From contig OX578282.1 of the NCBI GenBank assembly GCA_951217055.1, forward strand, positions 16,431,877 through 16,495,876: a stretch of 64,000 nt of DNA, in the 5' to 3' direction. A model generated the notes under the pieces. It did no database searches, had not been told where the DNA came from, and saw only the letters and a program-made list of their open reading frames with translations. This document shows, piece by piece, positions 1 through 11,024 of the stretch; the first letter of the stretch is position 1, and each line of letters begins with the position of its first letter. The stretch is from Gerris lacustris (Eukaryota; Arthropoda; Insecta; Hemiptera; Gerridae). Made by a program: the position numbers and the translations under genes.

Positions 1-360
1 AGTGTATTGAGTTTTTTATTTCAGAGACTTGGATTTTTGAAAGTTTGTGTATTTTTTTTTAACGATATGTGGAGTAAAATTAGATCAATTTCAACGAAAT
101 TCGGCCCAAAGGTGCATTTTAGCATTTGTGGCAAGTTTATAGGTTTTTAGAAATTTTGCACTTAATATTTCTAAGGTGGCCGCCTGTAAAGAGAACAAAT
201 TAAAAAAAGGTTTTAGTCAGCCTGACATGTTATAGGTCTTTACGATAAGGAAAAGAATATGTAAATATACTATTACAAATTTGTTTTCATTTTTAACCGG
301 CATTTTGAAAATAAATATGCCCGAAATAAGGGTGTTTAAAAAAAAAAGTTTATGCGTTTA
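1..360 (+). repeat. Family E dispersed repeat, copy 1 (cut by window start)
   Basis: Three copies (here, 17815-18245, 44505-44740) share an ordered set of blocks: a segment ending in 'acgaaatt.ggccca', a 'ggtgg.c..' block, 'gcatgacatgttatac', 'aaggtcttgaagagta' and a late 'atagcatattgcatatcat' block. No coding capacity is visible. Terminal repeats were not found, so the class is unknown. The copy runs into a family B fragment at its right end. Confidence 0.6.
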
Positions 361-385
361 ATAGCATATTGCATATCATATTAAT

Positions 386-498
386 ATTCTTTGTCCCAAA
401 GTACCTACATTGGACTAAACATCCCTATTTCTTAATAGTTATTTAGACAAAGTCATATTCTAAAACAACATAGGGGAGTAACAATCTAAAGAAGTACC
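386..498 (+). repeat. Family B MITE-like repeat, partial copy B1
   Basis: The right half of the B element seen complete at 52145-52388: 'ctttgtcccaaagtac', 'attggactaaacatccct', then the right terminal repeat 'ggggagtaacaatctaaag' followed by 'aagtacc'. The left inverted repeat is missing. Confidence 0.65.
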
Positions 499-1680
499 TA
501 ACATCTTGGGTGACAACAGATCTAGGTCCGAATACCGGTCTGGACCCCTCCCCCCCCCCCCCCTCCCCACTTAGTGTTCCCCTGCAAAGCATTGCTATAT
601 TAATGGTTGACTGCTCATGTGAAGTGACGAATAACTAGCTGTCTATGTCAATTGCAAGGTTTATAGATTGACCGACATACTAACCCGTGTCATCCTTTAT
701 ATACAGTACATAAGTTTTATGTATAAACAACAACATGTAAATAAGTTGTATGTATATACAACTACATGTACATAACTTGTAGGTAAGTATATACAGCTAT
801 ATGTAACGTATATAGTTGAATAAGCTCTTTAGCAAGTCTAGGTCACAGTTTATTTATTTTTTTATTTTTTTTTGTATATTTATGTCGTACAATAATAATT
901 ATTTACTTATTTTTATTAAATCCTAATATCTACCTAATAATACAAATATTTTACTATAAAAACTTGTTATTTTCTCTACACGTTATTAGACGTGAAATTT
1001 AATTAACTGTCAGGCATTATAGAACTAAATGATCTTTTTTCCCCCTTTTCAATTATGTTGAAATATAATATTAATAGCGTAGAACTTGCGTGGGTTTTTA
1101 CACTAGTCAGAATGAAATATGATCTAACCTAAATTTAATTTCCTTATCACTAATCCTATAAATAAAACTATTCTAATTAAAGATCCACTAACCTAGAAAA
1201 CAAGTTATGTCGAAAATAAAATAAACAAATACTTAGTAATATTATTGCTAATTTACGAAAATTATTATCGAAATTATATAATGGTTAATTTTCACATTCT
1301 TTCCTTATGTAATTACACGCCGTTATTTTTCTTCTATATATAAAGATAAAATTCTGGAAAGTTGATAGTTAGAGCTATGAAAGTTTTAGTTAGAGTTGCA
1401 TAACTCTTTTTAATATAGTTTAATTTGGTATTTTTAAATTTATTTTTGTAGGTATTTGATTTTATTGCATCCCTTTTGATTTATTTAAAGATTGAGGAAG
1501 CTTTAGAAATTATTAAATAAATATAGACTTTAAGGATTTAAAAATAGAAAATGATGCATAATTATATCCAATAAAGCGTTTATTGTGGCTGAACATTACA
1601 GAATCTAAATATTAAAACGTTGAAGGTTGTTCAGGAGATATTATTATTTTTGTTTTACTAAATTTTCAAAATATATATTT
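499..1680. other. AT-rich stretch without recognisable gene
   Basis: A C-rich tract (about 545-568) opens the stretch. Between 700 and 830 there are imperfect repeats of acatgta/gtatataca words. The rest is AT-rich with no supported coding sequence; I see nothing else. Confidence 0.5.
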
Positions 1681-2283
1681 TTTGCTTCCGAGTTTACCGA
1701 AGGTAACGGAAGCTATGTAATCGTTCTGGAGAACGAAAAAGTTTTAAGGTCTCCGATTTCACAAATTCCAAGACAGAAATCCGTTTCAGACATCAGGGAA
1801 CATTTTTGGTTCCGTGTCTGTCTGTTGGTCTGTCTGTCGGTCTGTCGGTATGTCTGTCGTTCAATTTTTGCGAACCAACATATCTTAAAAACTTCACGTT
1901 CAATTTTAATGAAATTTAGGTGGTAGGTCATAATTAGCCCATTGTTGGTCCCATATACGTTTCAACATTCTGCGCCTATTTGTTTCTCTTCCACATGCAT
2001 ACAAACATACATTTATTTACACCTATAGCTTCAAAAGTACTTATCTGATTTGAATGATACTTTTATAGTTTATCGAAAGTTACCCGCAGATAGCTCCAGA
2101 TTAATTTGAACCGTCTACGCTCTTTAAATTTTGCTAAATTGATACTTTAATTCGTGTAAAAAATCCAAACAATTTTGACAGATTATAAAAAATGGGGGGG
2201 GGGGGGAATTAAACCAATTAGACAATAATAGCTTGGATAGGATGCGAGGAAGCTAAGTGCCACACCAATTGGCAGTCTATTTA
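1681..2283 (+). repeat. Family A dispersed repeat, near full-length copy A1
   Basis: Family A is the commonest repeat here (about 11 copies, about 610 bp). A full copy begins with a short hairpin (gcttccgag..ttaccgaaggtaacggaagc), passes through a tctg-rich stretch, 'tttttgcgaaccaacatatc', 'cgattttaatgaaattt', 'ggtaggtcataattag', 'ttgtttctcttccacatgcg' and 'aacggggg.aacaatta', and ends 'gaggaagctatgtgccacac' then 'caattggcagtctattt'. No terminal inverted repeats or coding region are evident. Open frames through it on both strands change between copies and are shadows. Class unresolved. This copy carries a 13-G run at 2194-2206. Confidence 0.75.
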
Positions 2284-3025
2284 TAAAAGGTCTCATCCAT
2301 CCCCCAAAGAAATGACCACACAAGCAGCAAATGAGCTACAGTGTAACAAATAAAACTAAATTTTGATATAAACTGGTTCTGTTCAAAAGGAAAATTAAAG
2401 TTACTGCAATAATGATGTAATTCTCACAAATCTTATTAAACATTTTTATAATAATATGAATTTACCTAGTCTAAATTAGGCCTAGGCAATTCGGGGTATT
2501 CATATGAAAAATTCAGCAATAATTTGTATTTAGTATTTAATGTAAGCACCCCAAGCATATCATTTCCAACCCTTATCAAATAATGAACCCCTAAACCTAG
2601 TTTTTTGAAAATCTCTCAACTGTGGAGGCTCATAACACCACTTGTTCGGATCGAAAAAAGTTCATGTGGGGAACCATCCAAAAGGGATACTTGTTGTTCG
2701 GTTTGGTTATCACGAAAAAACGTACTCGTGATTTCAGGGTACACTATCAAAAAACACATTTTTGGCACTAGAGGGCGTTGGAGAGGTCAGATCCAAAAAA
2801 CCTATCTGCGTCACTTAAAGCCCTACAAGATAGGCTAGTTAGTTATTTTCAAGAGTTATATTAAGTCTGAGATATCCCACAAAATTCCTGTAGTGAAATC
2901 AGATAGTGTACATACTTCATATGAACACAAAAATAAGAATATACATTATCTGATATTTTCTCAGCTTTTATTAATGTATTATTATTATTGTCTCAAGTTG
3001 TATATTTATTGTTTTATTTATACAA
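2284..3025. other. Unassigned AT-rich stretch
   Basis: An open frame at 2605-2838 (77 codons) has no recognisable domain and biased, repeat-like composition; I do not support it as a gene. No repeat shared within the window was recognised. Confidence 0.4.
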
Positions 3026-3627
3026 TGTGATCGTTCAGAAGGACAAAATGTTTTATGTCTCTGATTTCAAAAATTCCAAAAAATCCGTTTTAAACATGTC
3101 TGTCTGTCGGTCTGTCGCTCAATTTTTGCGAACCAACTGCCTTAAAACCTTAAAAACTAACCAAGGTTGCCAACATTTAAGGTCAACCTTAAAAACGACT
3201 CGTCCGATTTTAATGAAACGTGTATGGTAGGTCATAATTAGTTCTTAGTTCATTGTAGGTCTCAACAATGAACAAGTTTCAATGTAAGTTCCATCTGCGC
3301 TCATTTGTTCCTTTTTCACATGCGCACAAACATACATTTATTTACACCTAATAGCTTCAAAAGTACTTATCTAATATGTATGAAACTATTATAGTTTATA
3401 TAAAATAACCCAGATTAATTTGAACCGTCTACGGTCTACACTCTTCAACTTTTGCTTAATTAATACTTTAGTTCATGTAAAAAATCAAAATAATTTTGAT
3501 GTATTACAAAAAACGGGGGAAACAATTAAATAAATTGGACAATAATGGCTTGTAAAAGCATAAAAACAATTAAGTACGTGATAGGATGCGAGGATTATAT
3601 GTGCCACACCAATTGGTAGTCTATTTT
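3026..3627 (+). repeat. Family A repeat, degenerate copy A2 lacking the 5' hairpin
   Basis: The copy starts within 'gtgatcgttc' and contains the tctg-rich block, the 'gcgaacca' block with a small insertion, 'ggtaggtcataattag', 'acatacatttatttacacct' and the 3' end 'gccacaccaattggtag'. Many substitutions relative to A8 mark it as older. Confidence 0.7.
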
Positions 3628-4694
3628 TCAAATGCCTATTGTCAAGCTATGTCCCACAGATGAACTTAGCCGACCACATATTCTTAAAAGGTACCAAAAG
3701 ATAACTTATAATTATACACAAAATTCTAGCTTGAAAGGTCAAAAATCCAAGACAGAAATCCGTTTTATACATTAAGGAACAATTTTGGTTGGGACCAGTT
3801 TAGAATCAATTATAGAACATCTGATATAGGCTTTTAGAATAAAGGCAATTATTTAAAGTAGCAGATCTGATACTTTTTGCTCAAATTAAATATATATATT
3901 ATGTTACAGTATATAAAAATGAAGGTAAAGTGTAAATCTGTACTTGACATTTATATATAAAAAAAAAAATAAAATAATGAAACAACTTTAGCAAGAAAGT
4001 GCTTATCATATGGATTTTAGGTATTTACATTCATCTACAGCATTTCAACGAGAAGTGTAATTGAAACGCAGGGTACAGCGCACTAACATGAATATTTAAG
4101 GTTATTTCATAATGTTTGACATGGATCAAACCATGAATCCAGAGAACTAAAATGAAAGATAAAAGGGATTTGTAGTAAAATTCAACTAGAGTAATAATTA
4201 GAAGTGTCTCCGCTGATAACCATTTTGAAAATGAGAACATCAAAAGTAAGATGCCAGATTCCTTTACGTCTTGTCTTCAGTAGAATTGGTAATTACATTA
4301 ATTGGTAATTCGAGAAATTGAAGAATTAATTGGATGCAAAATCAATTTAGTATTTAAGAGCAGGAATTAAAATCTATAATGGCTTAGTCATGCCCTTATA
4401 AAATAAATCAATCTATTTCTGAAACTAAACTAGAATACGATATAGATTAGGAAGAATCAGCTTTTAGTTTTATCTATGTCATTTAAATTATCCTGTAGAG
4501 ATTATTTTGAAATAAATATTTAGGTTGTAGAGATGATACTTATATTAAAAACTTCGCTAAAGAACTAATGTAAGAAGAATAGTTTAAGGTGATTGAATAA
4601 AAATGATAAGTGATGAAGTTAGGGGGTTTTTGATAGTATAAAATACCTATCCTGAGGTATAGAGGCATTCATGGATCGTATAGAGGCATTCATA
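3628..4694. other. Unassigned stretch with a small family A scrap
   Basis: About 3745-3790 repeats the A block 'aagacagaaatccgtttt' and 'ggaacaattttggtt'. At 4660-4694 a 19- to 22-bp unit (tatagaggcattcat) is repeated in tandem just before the LINE insertion. No gene is supported. Confidence 0.5.
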
Positions 4695-5853
4695 TGTAGG
4701 TTCGGTCGTAGGTCCTCTCTTGTTCCTGGCCTTCATAAACGACTTGCCCTCATTCGTACATTGCAACTACAGTCTTTTCTGTGACGACCTTAAAATATAC
4801 TCTCCGGTTACTTCCGCTGTTTCAGCTAAATGGCTACAATATTCTATTAATGGCATTTTTCTATGGGCTCATTTAAATAAGATGAATCTAAACATATCGA
4901 AAACCGTACTAATATCATTCACCAGGCGCTTGCACCCTATTGCAACTAATTACCACATCGGTGGATCATTTTTAATGAAAGAGACTAAAGTCCGAGATCT
5001 TGGAGTCATTCTCGATAATAAGCTCAAATTTGGTGTACAAGTGGATGCGGTTGTCTCAAAAGCTTTAAAAATGTTAGGTCTAATTCGATCTATCACAGCT
5101 GGATTATCGTTAGATTGCTTCGTTCGACTCTACTTAGCTTTAGTACGTCCCATCTTAGAGTATTGTGTACCGGTATGGAATAACTTGACTCAGACCTTAG
5201 AAAATAAAATTGAAAATGTGCAACGTTTATTTATCAGAATAGTATATTTTAGGTTCTTCTACCGCAAAATCTACTATTCGTACGATAGACTTCTGACTAG
5301 ACAAGGAATAGAGCGGCTAGTGACCCGTAGATCTGCTTATGAAGCCCTGTACTTGGCTAAAGCTCTTAACGGCTCCCTGACTTGTTTGAGTAGTAAAGAA
5401 CATGTAGCAATACTTCCACCAGGACGACGGGCGGGAAGATTGGTTTACGTCAAGGAAATATCTGCGATATCTCCAATGTCTCGGTGTGCCCGAAGTTTTA
5501 ATAAACTTAATATCACCTTAAATGATTTAAATTCATTAAACTCGCTTAAAAATATTCTTACTGTGATGTAACTTCTTTTTATTGAATTTATAATATTATT
5601 ATTACTTTATTGCTACTTCTTTTATTTGTTTTAGTTACACATAATCATCTTAAGGCTATCAGTATTTTTATTATTTTAATTACCATGCATGTTATTCGAG
5701 ATATTAGTAGTACTATATTTAAATTTTTGTTACAGTTTTGTAAAAATCTGTTGTTCATGTTTTGATTTCTTTCTTTTTTTTTTATCTCTATTTTGGCTTA
5801 AGGGCTGGTGAGATTTTTTGTATAATAAAAAAATAAAATAAATAAATAAATAA
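4695..5853 (+). mobile_element. 5'-truncated non-LTR retrotransposon (LINE)
   Basis: The unit starts abruptly inside the reverse transcriptase domain, runs through the C-terminal region to a stop at 5571, has a 3' untranslated region, and ends in an (A/taaa)n tail at about 5825-5853. The flank 'gaggcattcatggatcgtat' (from 4663) and 'gaggtattcgtagatcatat' (from 5864) look like an imperfect, aged target-site duplication. Truncation at the 5' end with a 3' simple-repeat tail is typical of target-primed reverse transcription. Inferred to be inactive. Confidence 0.88.
4711..5571 (+). pseudogene. Reverse transcriptase C-terminal fragment (CR1/Jockey-like LINE)
   Basis: The frame is open from the truncation point to 5571. 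The first recognisable residues, GPLLFLAFINDLP, match the RT motif before the catalytic box. The catalytic box reads FCDD where LINE RTs normally have YADD: both aspartates are kept and the preceding residues altered. Next come the 'LNISKT' and 'VRDLGVILDNKLKF' motifs (RT motifs D/E region) and the thumb segment 'ALVRPILEYCVPVW'. Only about the last 285 residues remain of an ORF2 normally near 900-1000, with no endonuclease. An ATG is absent at the 5' end because the element is truncated. Family placement (CR1/Jockey side of LINEs) is from motif resemblance and is moderately sure; expression is not expected. Confidence 0.88.
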
Positions 5854-6033
5854 AAATGTCTGATGGAGGTATTCGTAGATCATATAGAACAGGAGTTCCC
5901 CCAACAGGATCCAGGTGGATCCCTTGGTGCCTGTGGAAATTTAAAAGGGGTCTATAGTATTCCAGGGGTCTATTGGGTGTCGTTGATAAATTTAAAAGAT
6001 TTAAATATTGATTAGTTAAATATTATTATTTAG

Positions 6034-6240
6034 TTGAATATTGATACGGATGAAATGTCAGAGGATACTAACAAATCCTTAGTTTGTGAATTGCTAAACA
6101 GTAAATTTTCTGTGCAGTTGGATGAATCCACTTTTTGTAGAAACAGTATGTTGATGTTATATGCTTGATATTATAGCTCCAAATTAAGAGAAATGACAGA
6201 AGAATTTCTTTCAGCAAACTGTTACAAATGTACGCTAAAG
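6034..6240 (+). pseudogene. ZBED5/Buster-like hAT transposase fragment, frameshifted
   Basis: Reading from about 6034 gives a segment with 'DEMSEDTNKSLVCELL' and 'KFSVQLDEST', which resembles the conserved block of domesticated and active Buster-type hAT transposases (ZBED5/SCAND3-like proteins), where 'LQLDEST' holds the first catalytic aspartate. After 'MLMLYA' a stop is met; the next frame continues with 'YYSSKLREMTEEFLSAN', as expected downstream in that family, so one frameshift separates the parts. Only about 65 of some 500-600 residues survive. It follows directly after the LINE's target region and has no terminal repeats of its own that I can see. Family call from memory of the motif; moderately confident. 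Confidence 0.6.
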
Positions 6241-6393
6241 TTGAACATTGATTTTAATTTTTTTGAAAATTTACACTAAGCACTTAAAACAATTAGATTT
6301 GTTATGTTAGCTATTATAGTGACTATAGGATGATAGGTAATTTCAGGCTAAATATATTTTATAAAACGATGAATAAATTCTAACATTCTAAAC

Positions 6394-6457
6394 AACTTCT
6401 TTAGATTGTTACTCCCCTCTGGTTTTTATAAGGGGAGTAACAATCTCAAGAAGTGCC
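6394..6457. repeat. Minimal family B hairpin (B2)
   Basis: Left arm 'acttctttagattgttactc' and right arm 'gagtaacaatctcaagaagt' face each other across about 15 bases. It corresponds to the two B terminal repeats with the middle of the element missing. Confidence 0.7.
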
Positions 6458-8251
6458 TAAAGAATGTTGGTTAATTAACAACAGCTGTACTTATTTTCTC
6501 GTCCTTCATTCTGATTTATAAAAGAATAAGTGTTAATTATTGAAGACTGTGCAATAACATTAATAGTTTATAATAATTAATAACTATGGATACATTTAAG
6601 TTATTCTACGTTGCAATCAAAATTTACCAAAATTTAAATGATTAGATTGCATTTGATTGTCTTAAGTTAAGGCTAAATGTCTTGTTTGCTCCCGCTGTTA
6701 AACAAGGTGTAATACGCTCTGGTGCTGTCGTAGTCAAATATGGACAAACACAGGCTTGCCAGACTACATACGAGCAAATATTAGTTAGTACAATAAGCCG
6801 AAACTAATTAGCTTAGCATAGTCACGTAATTTGAAATGACTGGCTGCCAATTAACCCTCTAAAGGTGAGAGATCTATTTATCGTCGATATAACGTTTGTT
6901 GAAGTTTAAGACGCTTAATTCTCAAGTACAAGCTAGAGTAAACAATGTTAGGAGATATTACGAAATTTCTTATAATTGAAAACGTGGTTTACGCCAAACG
7001 TCGTTTCAACTTTTAATCCTCCCGTTCAAGATTTTAATCCTTTTTTCCGAGAAATGGTTTAAAGACAAATCAAAAACAAGATTAAAATCTTACAATCTGT
7101 GTTATGAATTTATTAAGAACCAGGAACATCGCACTAGTCCGACTTCATAAGCGCAAAACTGGCTAAACTAAATCGATTCATTTGGTTTTCAGAGGTGAAC
7201 GAAAACTTGTTACGCATGTTATAGGCTTGGTTTCATCGAAAAATATTGAGTAAAACCAAAATTATTAACAATTTTATAAAAAAAAAAGTACCGGTGTGGA
7301 AATCCCACACATGACTTCCATGAAATGTTGTGGTGTCAATACGTGAGCAAATTCATTTTATCTTATTTTTTTAATTTTATTAATTTAAAAAAGCCAAAAT
7401 TTCAATAAATACTTTTATGTTTCGTTGTTTGGTGCTTATACTCGATATTTGGTAATCATGCTAATATTTATTCGAAAGTAGTCTACAAGCTGCGTATTTT
7501 AACGCAAGAATTATTTGGATACGAATTTCCATGGATTTATGCCATAACTCTCTGTGGCTCGGCCAGGCAGTTAAATCACTTAACACCCTGAAAACCTGGC
7601 AGATAAGTTGACTTCTTCTCCCGCCTGGAGGTAAATTATTATAATTACCTAACATAAATATGATAAAGTTATATTTCTTGAATTGTTTAGTTCTAACATA
7701 ACTTATAAATTAGTGTGATACGGCAATACCTATAAGGCTTGCAGGCTTACTATAATTTTTATAACAATATCGAAGTTTTTGATTTCAATATTTGTTTAGA
7801 AAACCATTTTTAATTGAATTAGAATTAAGAAGGGGGAAAGAGCTGATAAAAATAAACTCCACCACAAGGATTTGAACCACTTAAATGTATATTTATATTT
7901 TACTGTATTATAGTGTTTTCTTTAAAAACAATCTTTTCCTTGTCTTATATATTTATTTTCGATTATCTTTCCTAATAAGTTTTACTTATTTTTTCCCCCT
8001 CTACTCAACTAAATAAATAAGACATCGATGAATACAACTGATCGAATTTCCTCGTAGATACTTCTCTTATATGAAATTATATGTGATTTAATGAGTTTGT
8101 GTATTTTATTTTATAAAACATTGATTGATTTTGATTTTATACTTATCAAATATTGTACATTTTAGCTAGGACAACTCGCTCCCACTATTACCACTAAATA
8201 AAATCACTAAATTGGTACATAGGATTCCGCGGATTGACTCGTGATAAATAG
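6458..8251. other. Unassigned stretch, no recognised repeat
   Basis: No coding sequence is supported; the short open frame at 7461-7655 lacks any recognisable feature. At 7853-7880 a 'ggatttgaaccac' string is a tRNA B-box-like sequence on the minus strand without the rest of a tRNA. Confidence 0.4.
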
Positions 8252-8350
8252 TTGAGTTTTCCGGTGAAATTTGCGTCACTAAGGGGTTGGAGTCCCACCC
8301 TCCTCACTTCAACCCCTTAGTGACGTGGATTTCACCGGAAAACCGAGCTA
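8252..8350. repeat. Short hairpin (foldback) repeat, about 100 bp
   Basis: Arms 'gttttccggtgaaatttgcg' plus 'tcactaaggggttg' and the reverse complement 'caaccccttagtgacg' plus 'tggatttcaccggaaaac' surround a loop of about 20 bases (gagtcccaccctcctcactt). Near-perfect pairing over about 35 bp suggests a recent MITE-like foldback. No coding capacity. Confidence 0.75.
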
Positions 8351-8758
8351 TTGATTAATTGGAATAAATGTTCAGATGTTACCAAAGGTAACAGAAGCTG
8401 TGTGGTCGTTCTGAAAAGTCAAACATTTTTATGTCTCCGTTTTAAAACATCCGAAGATAGATATCCTTTCCAGACAAGAGAAGACATTCTGTTGTCAGTT
8501 TGTCCTTCAATTTTTGCGAACTAACATCTTAAAAACTACTCTTTATGATTTTAATGAAATAGATGGTAGGTAATAATTAAACCTATTTTTGGTCCCATAC
8601 AAGTTTCAACCTTCTGCGCCTATTTTTATCTCTTCCACATGTGCACACATATACACTTTTTTACACTAATATCTTCAAGAGTACTTATCTGATTTAATTA
8701 GATTAATTTCTTTTTTTTAAATTTGGCCATTTTAGGGCTGTTATTTTTTTTAATTATA

Positions 8759-9384
8759 TGAGGTATATCCACCAAGTAGGTTCCGTTACTATTTCTATCC
8801 GCGGCAGCGCTGCGATCGCAGTTCTGAGAATGCGCGGCAGTTACTCTGACTCAAGGAGAAGAAATGTACGCCATTTTCAGATCGCTGCTGCTGACGTGTC
8901 AGTTGTAGTGCTTCTTTATAATGTCTGCCTTAATTGAAAATGCCGCCGCATGTGCGCGCGGTTTTGTTTAAGCTTCTCTTTATATGCGTGAACCAGTTCA
9001 TCAGTACCAAAACGGGCGTCCACTTCATTCTTCATCATGCACTTGATCACGTCCTTTATTGAACAGTCTGACCCATCTAACCATTGAATCACTCATAGCA
9101 TTCTGTACGTAAACCTCGCAGATTTACCGATAAATTTCACTTGGTTTAAATTTCTTTGCATTTAGAAAACGAATCACAGATCTGATTTAACAAGCGGCGG
9201 CATTTTCAATTAAGGCTGACATTATAAAGAAGCACTACAAAGAACACGTCAGTTGCAGCGATCTGAAAATGGCGTACATTTCTTTTCCTTGAGTCAGAGT
9301 AACTGCCACGCATGCCCAGAACTGCGATCGCAGCGCTGCCGTGGATAGAAATAGAAACGGAACTTACTTTGTGGATATACCTCG
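8759..9384. mobile_element. Mariner-derived foldback element with about 190-bp inverted repeats
   Basis: Left end 'tgaggtatatccaccaagta' and right end (reverse strand) 'cgaggtatatccacaaagta' are flanked by TA on both sides (8757-8758, 9385-9386), the mariner target duplication. The inverted repeats continue for about 190 bp (to 8947 and from about 9190), much longer than the roughly 30 bp of a normal mariner. Between them lies a piece of transposase in minus orientation. Length 626 bp versus about 1.3 kb for an autonomous element, so it is non-autonomous. Confidence 0.85.
8930..9183 (-). pseudogene. Mariner transposase N-terminal (helix-turn-helix) fragment
   Basis: On the minus strand the frame reads 'RSVIRFLNAKKFKPSEIYR', a stop, then 'ICEVYVQNAMSDSMVRWV' and 'RLFNKGRDQVHDEE', matching the DNA-binding HTH region of mariner transposases (typical 'GRDNVHDE.RSGRP'). 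After a further stop and frameshift, 'TDELVHAYKEKLKQNR' corresponds to the next conserved stretch. The DDE/D catalytic domain is absent. At least two inactivating changes make it a relic. It sits between the long arms of the foldback element. Confidence 0.8.
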
Positions 9385-9690
9385 TATAATAAATAAAATA
9401 GAAAACTTCCCCTCTTTTTCTAACTGCTATATATTTTTGCCATCACATCATGGCTTCTTCAGGCTACAAAAATAATACAATTTGAACAAAATAATAACAA
9501 TATCTTATTTTTATCGAATTTGAATAATTTGTCGGAAGTAGCCCGCAGATAGCTCCAAATTAATTTCAACCACCTGCGCACACTGATCCTGATTCAATTT
9601 CCAAATAAAGACAAGTGCTCAGGCTCGAGAGAAACAGGTGATCATGATTTAATATGCGCTCAAGTAATGCTTTGTAGACATAATATATAG

Positions 9691-10044
9691 TAAGTTTCCA
9701 TGAGTTTTCAAAACCGTTTTGAAAACTGTTTTGGTTTCAAACCAAAAGTGTTTCCATGAGGAGTTTTCACATTAATTTTGAAAACTATTACTCCCAGAAT
9801 AGTTATAGTGTCAGGTAAAATATAATGTCAGTACTAATAATATCTCTGCTCATCATACTTACCGCGCTTGTCTCAATCCTGTTTTCAATTTAGTATCCGT
9901 CCCCATACAGTTTTTTCAAAACTGTTTCAATACAAAACCAAAATTTTGCTGTTGTGACCTTAAACTCAAAACATTTTGAAATCACCGTTTCCATGGGGGT
10001 TTGAATTCCAAATCCGTTTTCAACACGGTTTTGAAAACTTTGGA
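9691..10044. repeat. Putative inverted-repeat element, about 355 bp
   Basis: The left end has 'gttttcaaaaccgttttgaa' and the right end 'gttttcaacacggttttgaa', themselves palindromic, and 'gtttccatga' / 'gtttccatgg' words recur subterminally. The layout suggests a MITE-like element. Target duplication not identified, so boundaries are approximate. Confidence 0.5.
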
Positions 10045-10462
10045 GAAAAATTATCTTTAGAGAAAGTAGTTTTTGATTATTGCCATAGAAAGTGTTAAAT
10101 TTAAATTAGGTAAATGAGAAAGAATTTCTGTACATGAAATAAATAGGTTGAGAATAAATAGGTGGAGAATATTATCTTTTATTATCAACATAACTTTGTT
10201 GTTTTTTTTTTAATACAGAAGAAATATTTTTACAATCCACCATAAATGCAAAATTCGTCGTGACGATATTCCTAATATATGGGATATATTATATTCGACA
10301 CGATATTCGACGATATTCCTAATATTGGGATTGGAAATTGGATTGAGGGAGAACGTGAAAATAATTAATTGGCCTAGAAAGTAAAAAATGTCGAAGCTAA
10401 CTTCCTTTTATGATATTACTAACTTTAGTAATAGAGTTTTGCAATATGGCGGTCATATATGA
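10045..10462. other. Unassigned AT-rich stretch
   Basis: Contains a local repeat of 'cgacgatattcctaatat' words (10255-10330). No gene or dispersed repeat recognised. Confidence 0.4.
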
Positions 10463-11024
10463 TAATGTCTCTAATGTTATTGATGTTTCTAATATTATTG
10501 ATGCCAATTATATGATTGATGTCTCTTATAATATTGATGTCTCTAATATTATTGATGTCTCTAATATGATTGATGTCTCTCTTAACATTGATGTCTCTAA
10601 TATTATTGATGGCAATAAATGATTGATGTCTCGTATAATATTGATGTCTCTAATATTATTGATGCCAATAAATGATTGATGTCTCGTATAATATTGATGT
10701 CTCTAATATAATTGATGTCAATAAATGATTGATGTCTCGTATATTATTGATGGCAATAAATGATTGATGTCTCGTATAATATTGATGTCTCTAATATTAT
10801 TGATGCCAATAAATGATTGATGTCTCGTATAATATTGATGTCTCTAATATAATTGATGTCAATAAATGATTGATGTCTCGTATAATATTGATGTATCTAA
10901 TATTATTGAAGTCTCTTATAATATTGATGTCTCTTATATTATTGATGTCTCTTGTAATATTGATGTCTCTTATAATATTGATGTCTCTAATATTATTGAT
11001 GTCTCTAATACTATTGATGTCTGC
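10463..11024. repeat. 18-bp minisatellite with higher-order structure
   Basis: About 30 copies of a unit close to 'attgatgtctctaatatt'. Variants with 'gtctcgtataat' and 'gccaataaatg' recur in a longer pattern of about three units, indicating block duplication. Because 18 is a multiple of three, the array reads as a repeating I-D-V-S-N-I peptide in one frame (10410-10622); this is a by-product of the period, not evidence of a gene. Confidence 0.88.

Larger units (their letters stand above)
8375..9580 (+). repeat. Family A copy A3, interrupted
   Basis: The left part (8375 to about 8700) shows the A start ('taccaaaggtaacagaagct') through 'gtacttatctgattt'. The A sequence resumes at about 9510-9580 with 'gtcggaagtagcccgcagat' and stops early. 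The intervening 0.8 kb holds the mariner-derived foldback element plus flanking AT-rich sequence of unknown origin. Confidence 0.7.

Noticed and set aside
1713..1931. Minus-strand open frame rich in Q/T/R over the tctg block of A1 (also 39752-39982)
   Set aside because: It follows the simple tctg repeat of family A, and other A copies break the frame; a repeat shadow.
1681..2283. Family A as a Helitron
   Set aside because: The 3' end has a weak stem (tgcc...ggca) near the terminus, but the required CTRR end and A/T insertion pattern are not met consistently, so class left open.
2605..2838. 77-codon open frame as a small gene
   Set aside because: No start context, domain or conservation evidence; composition resembles the dispersed non-coding repeats.
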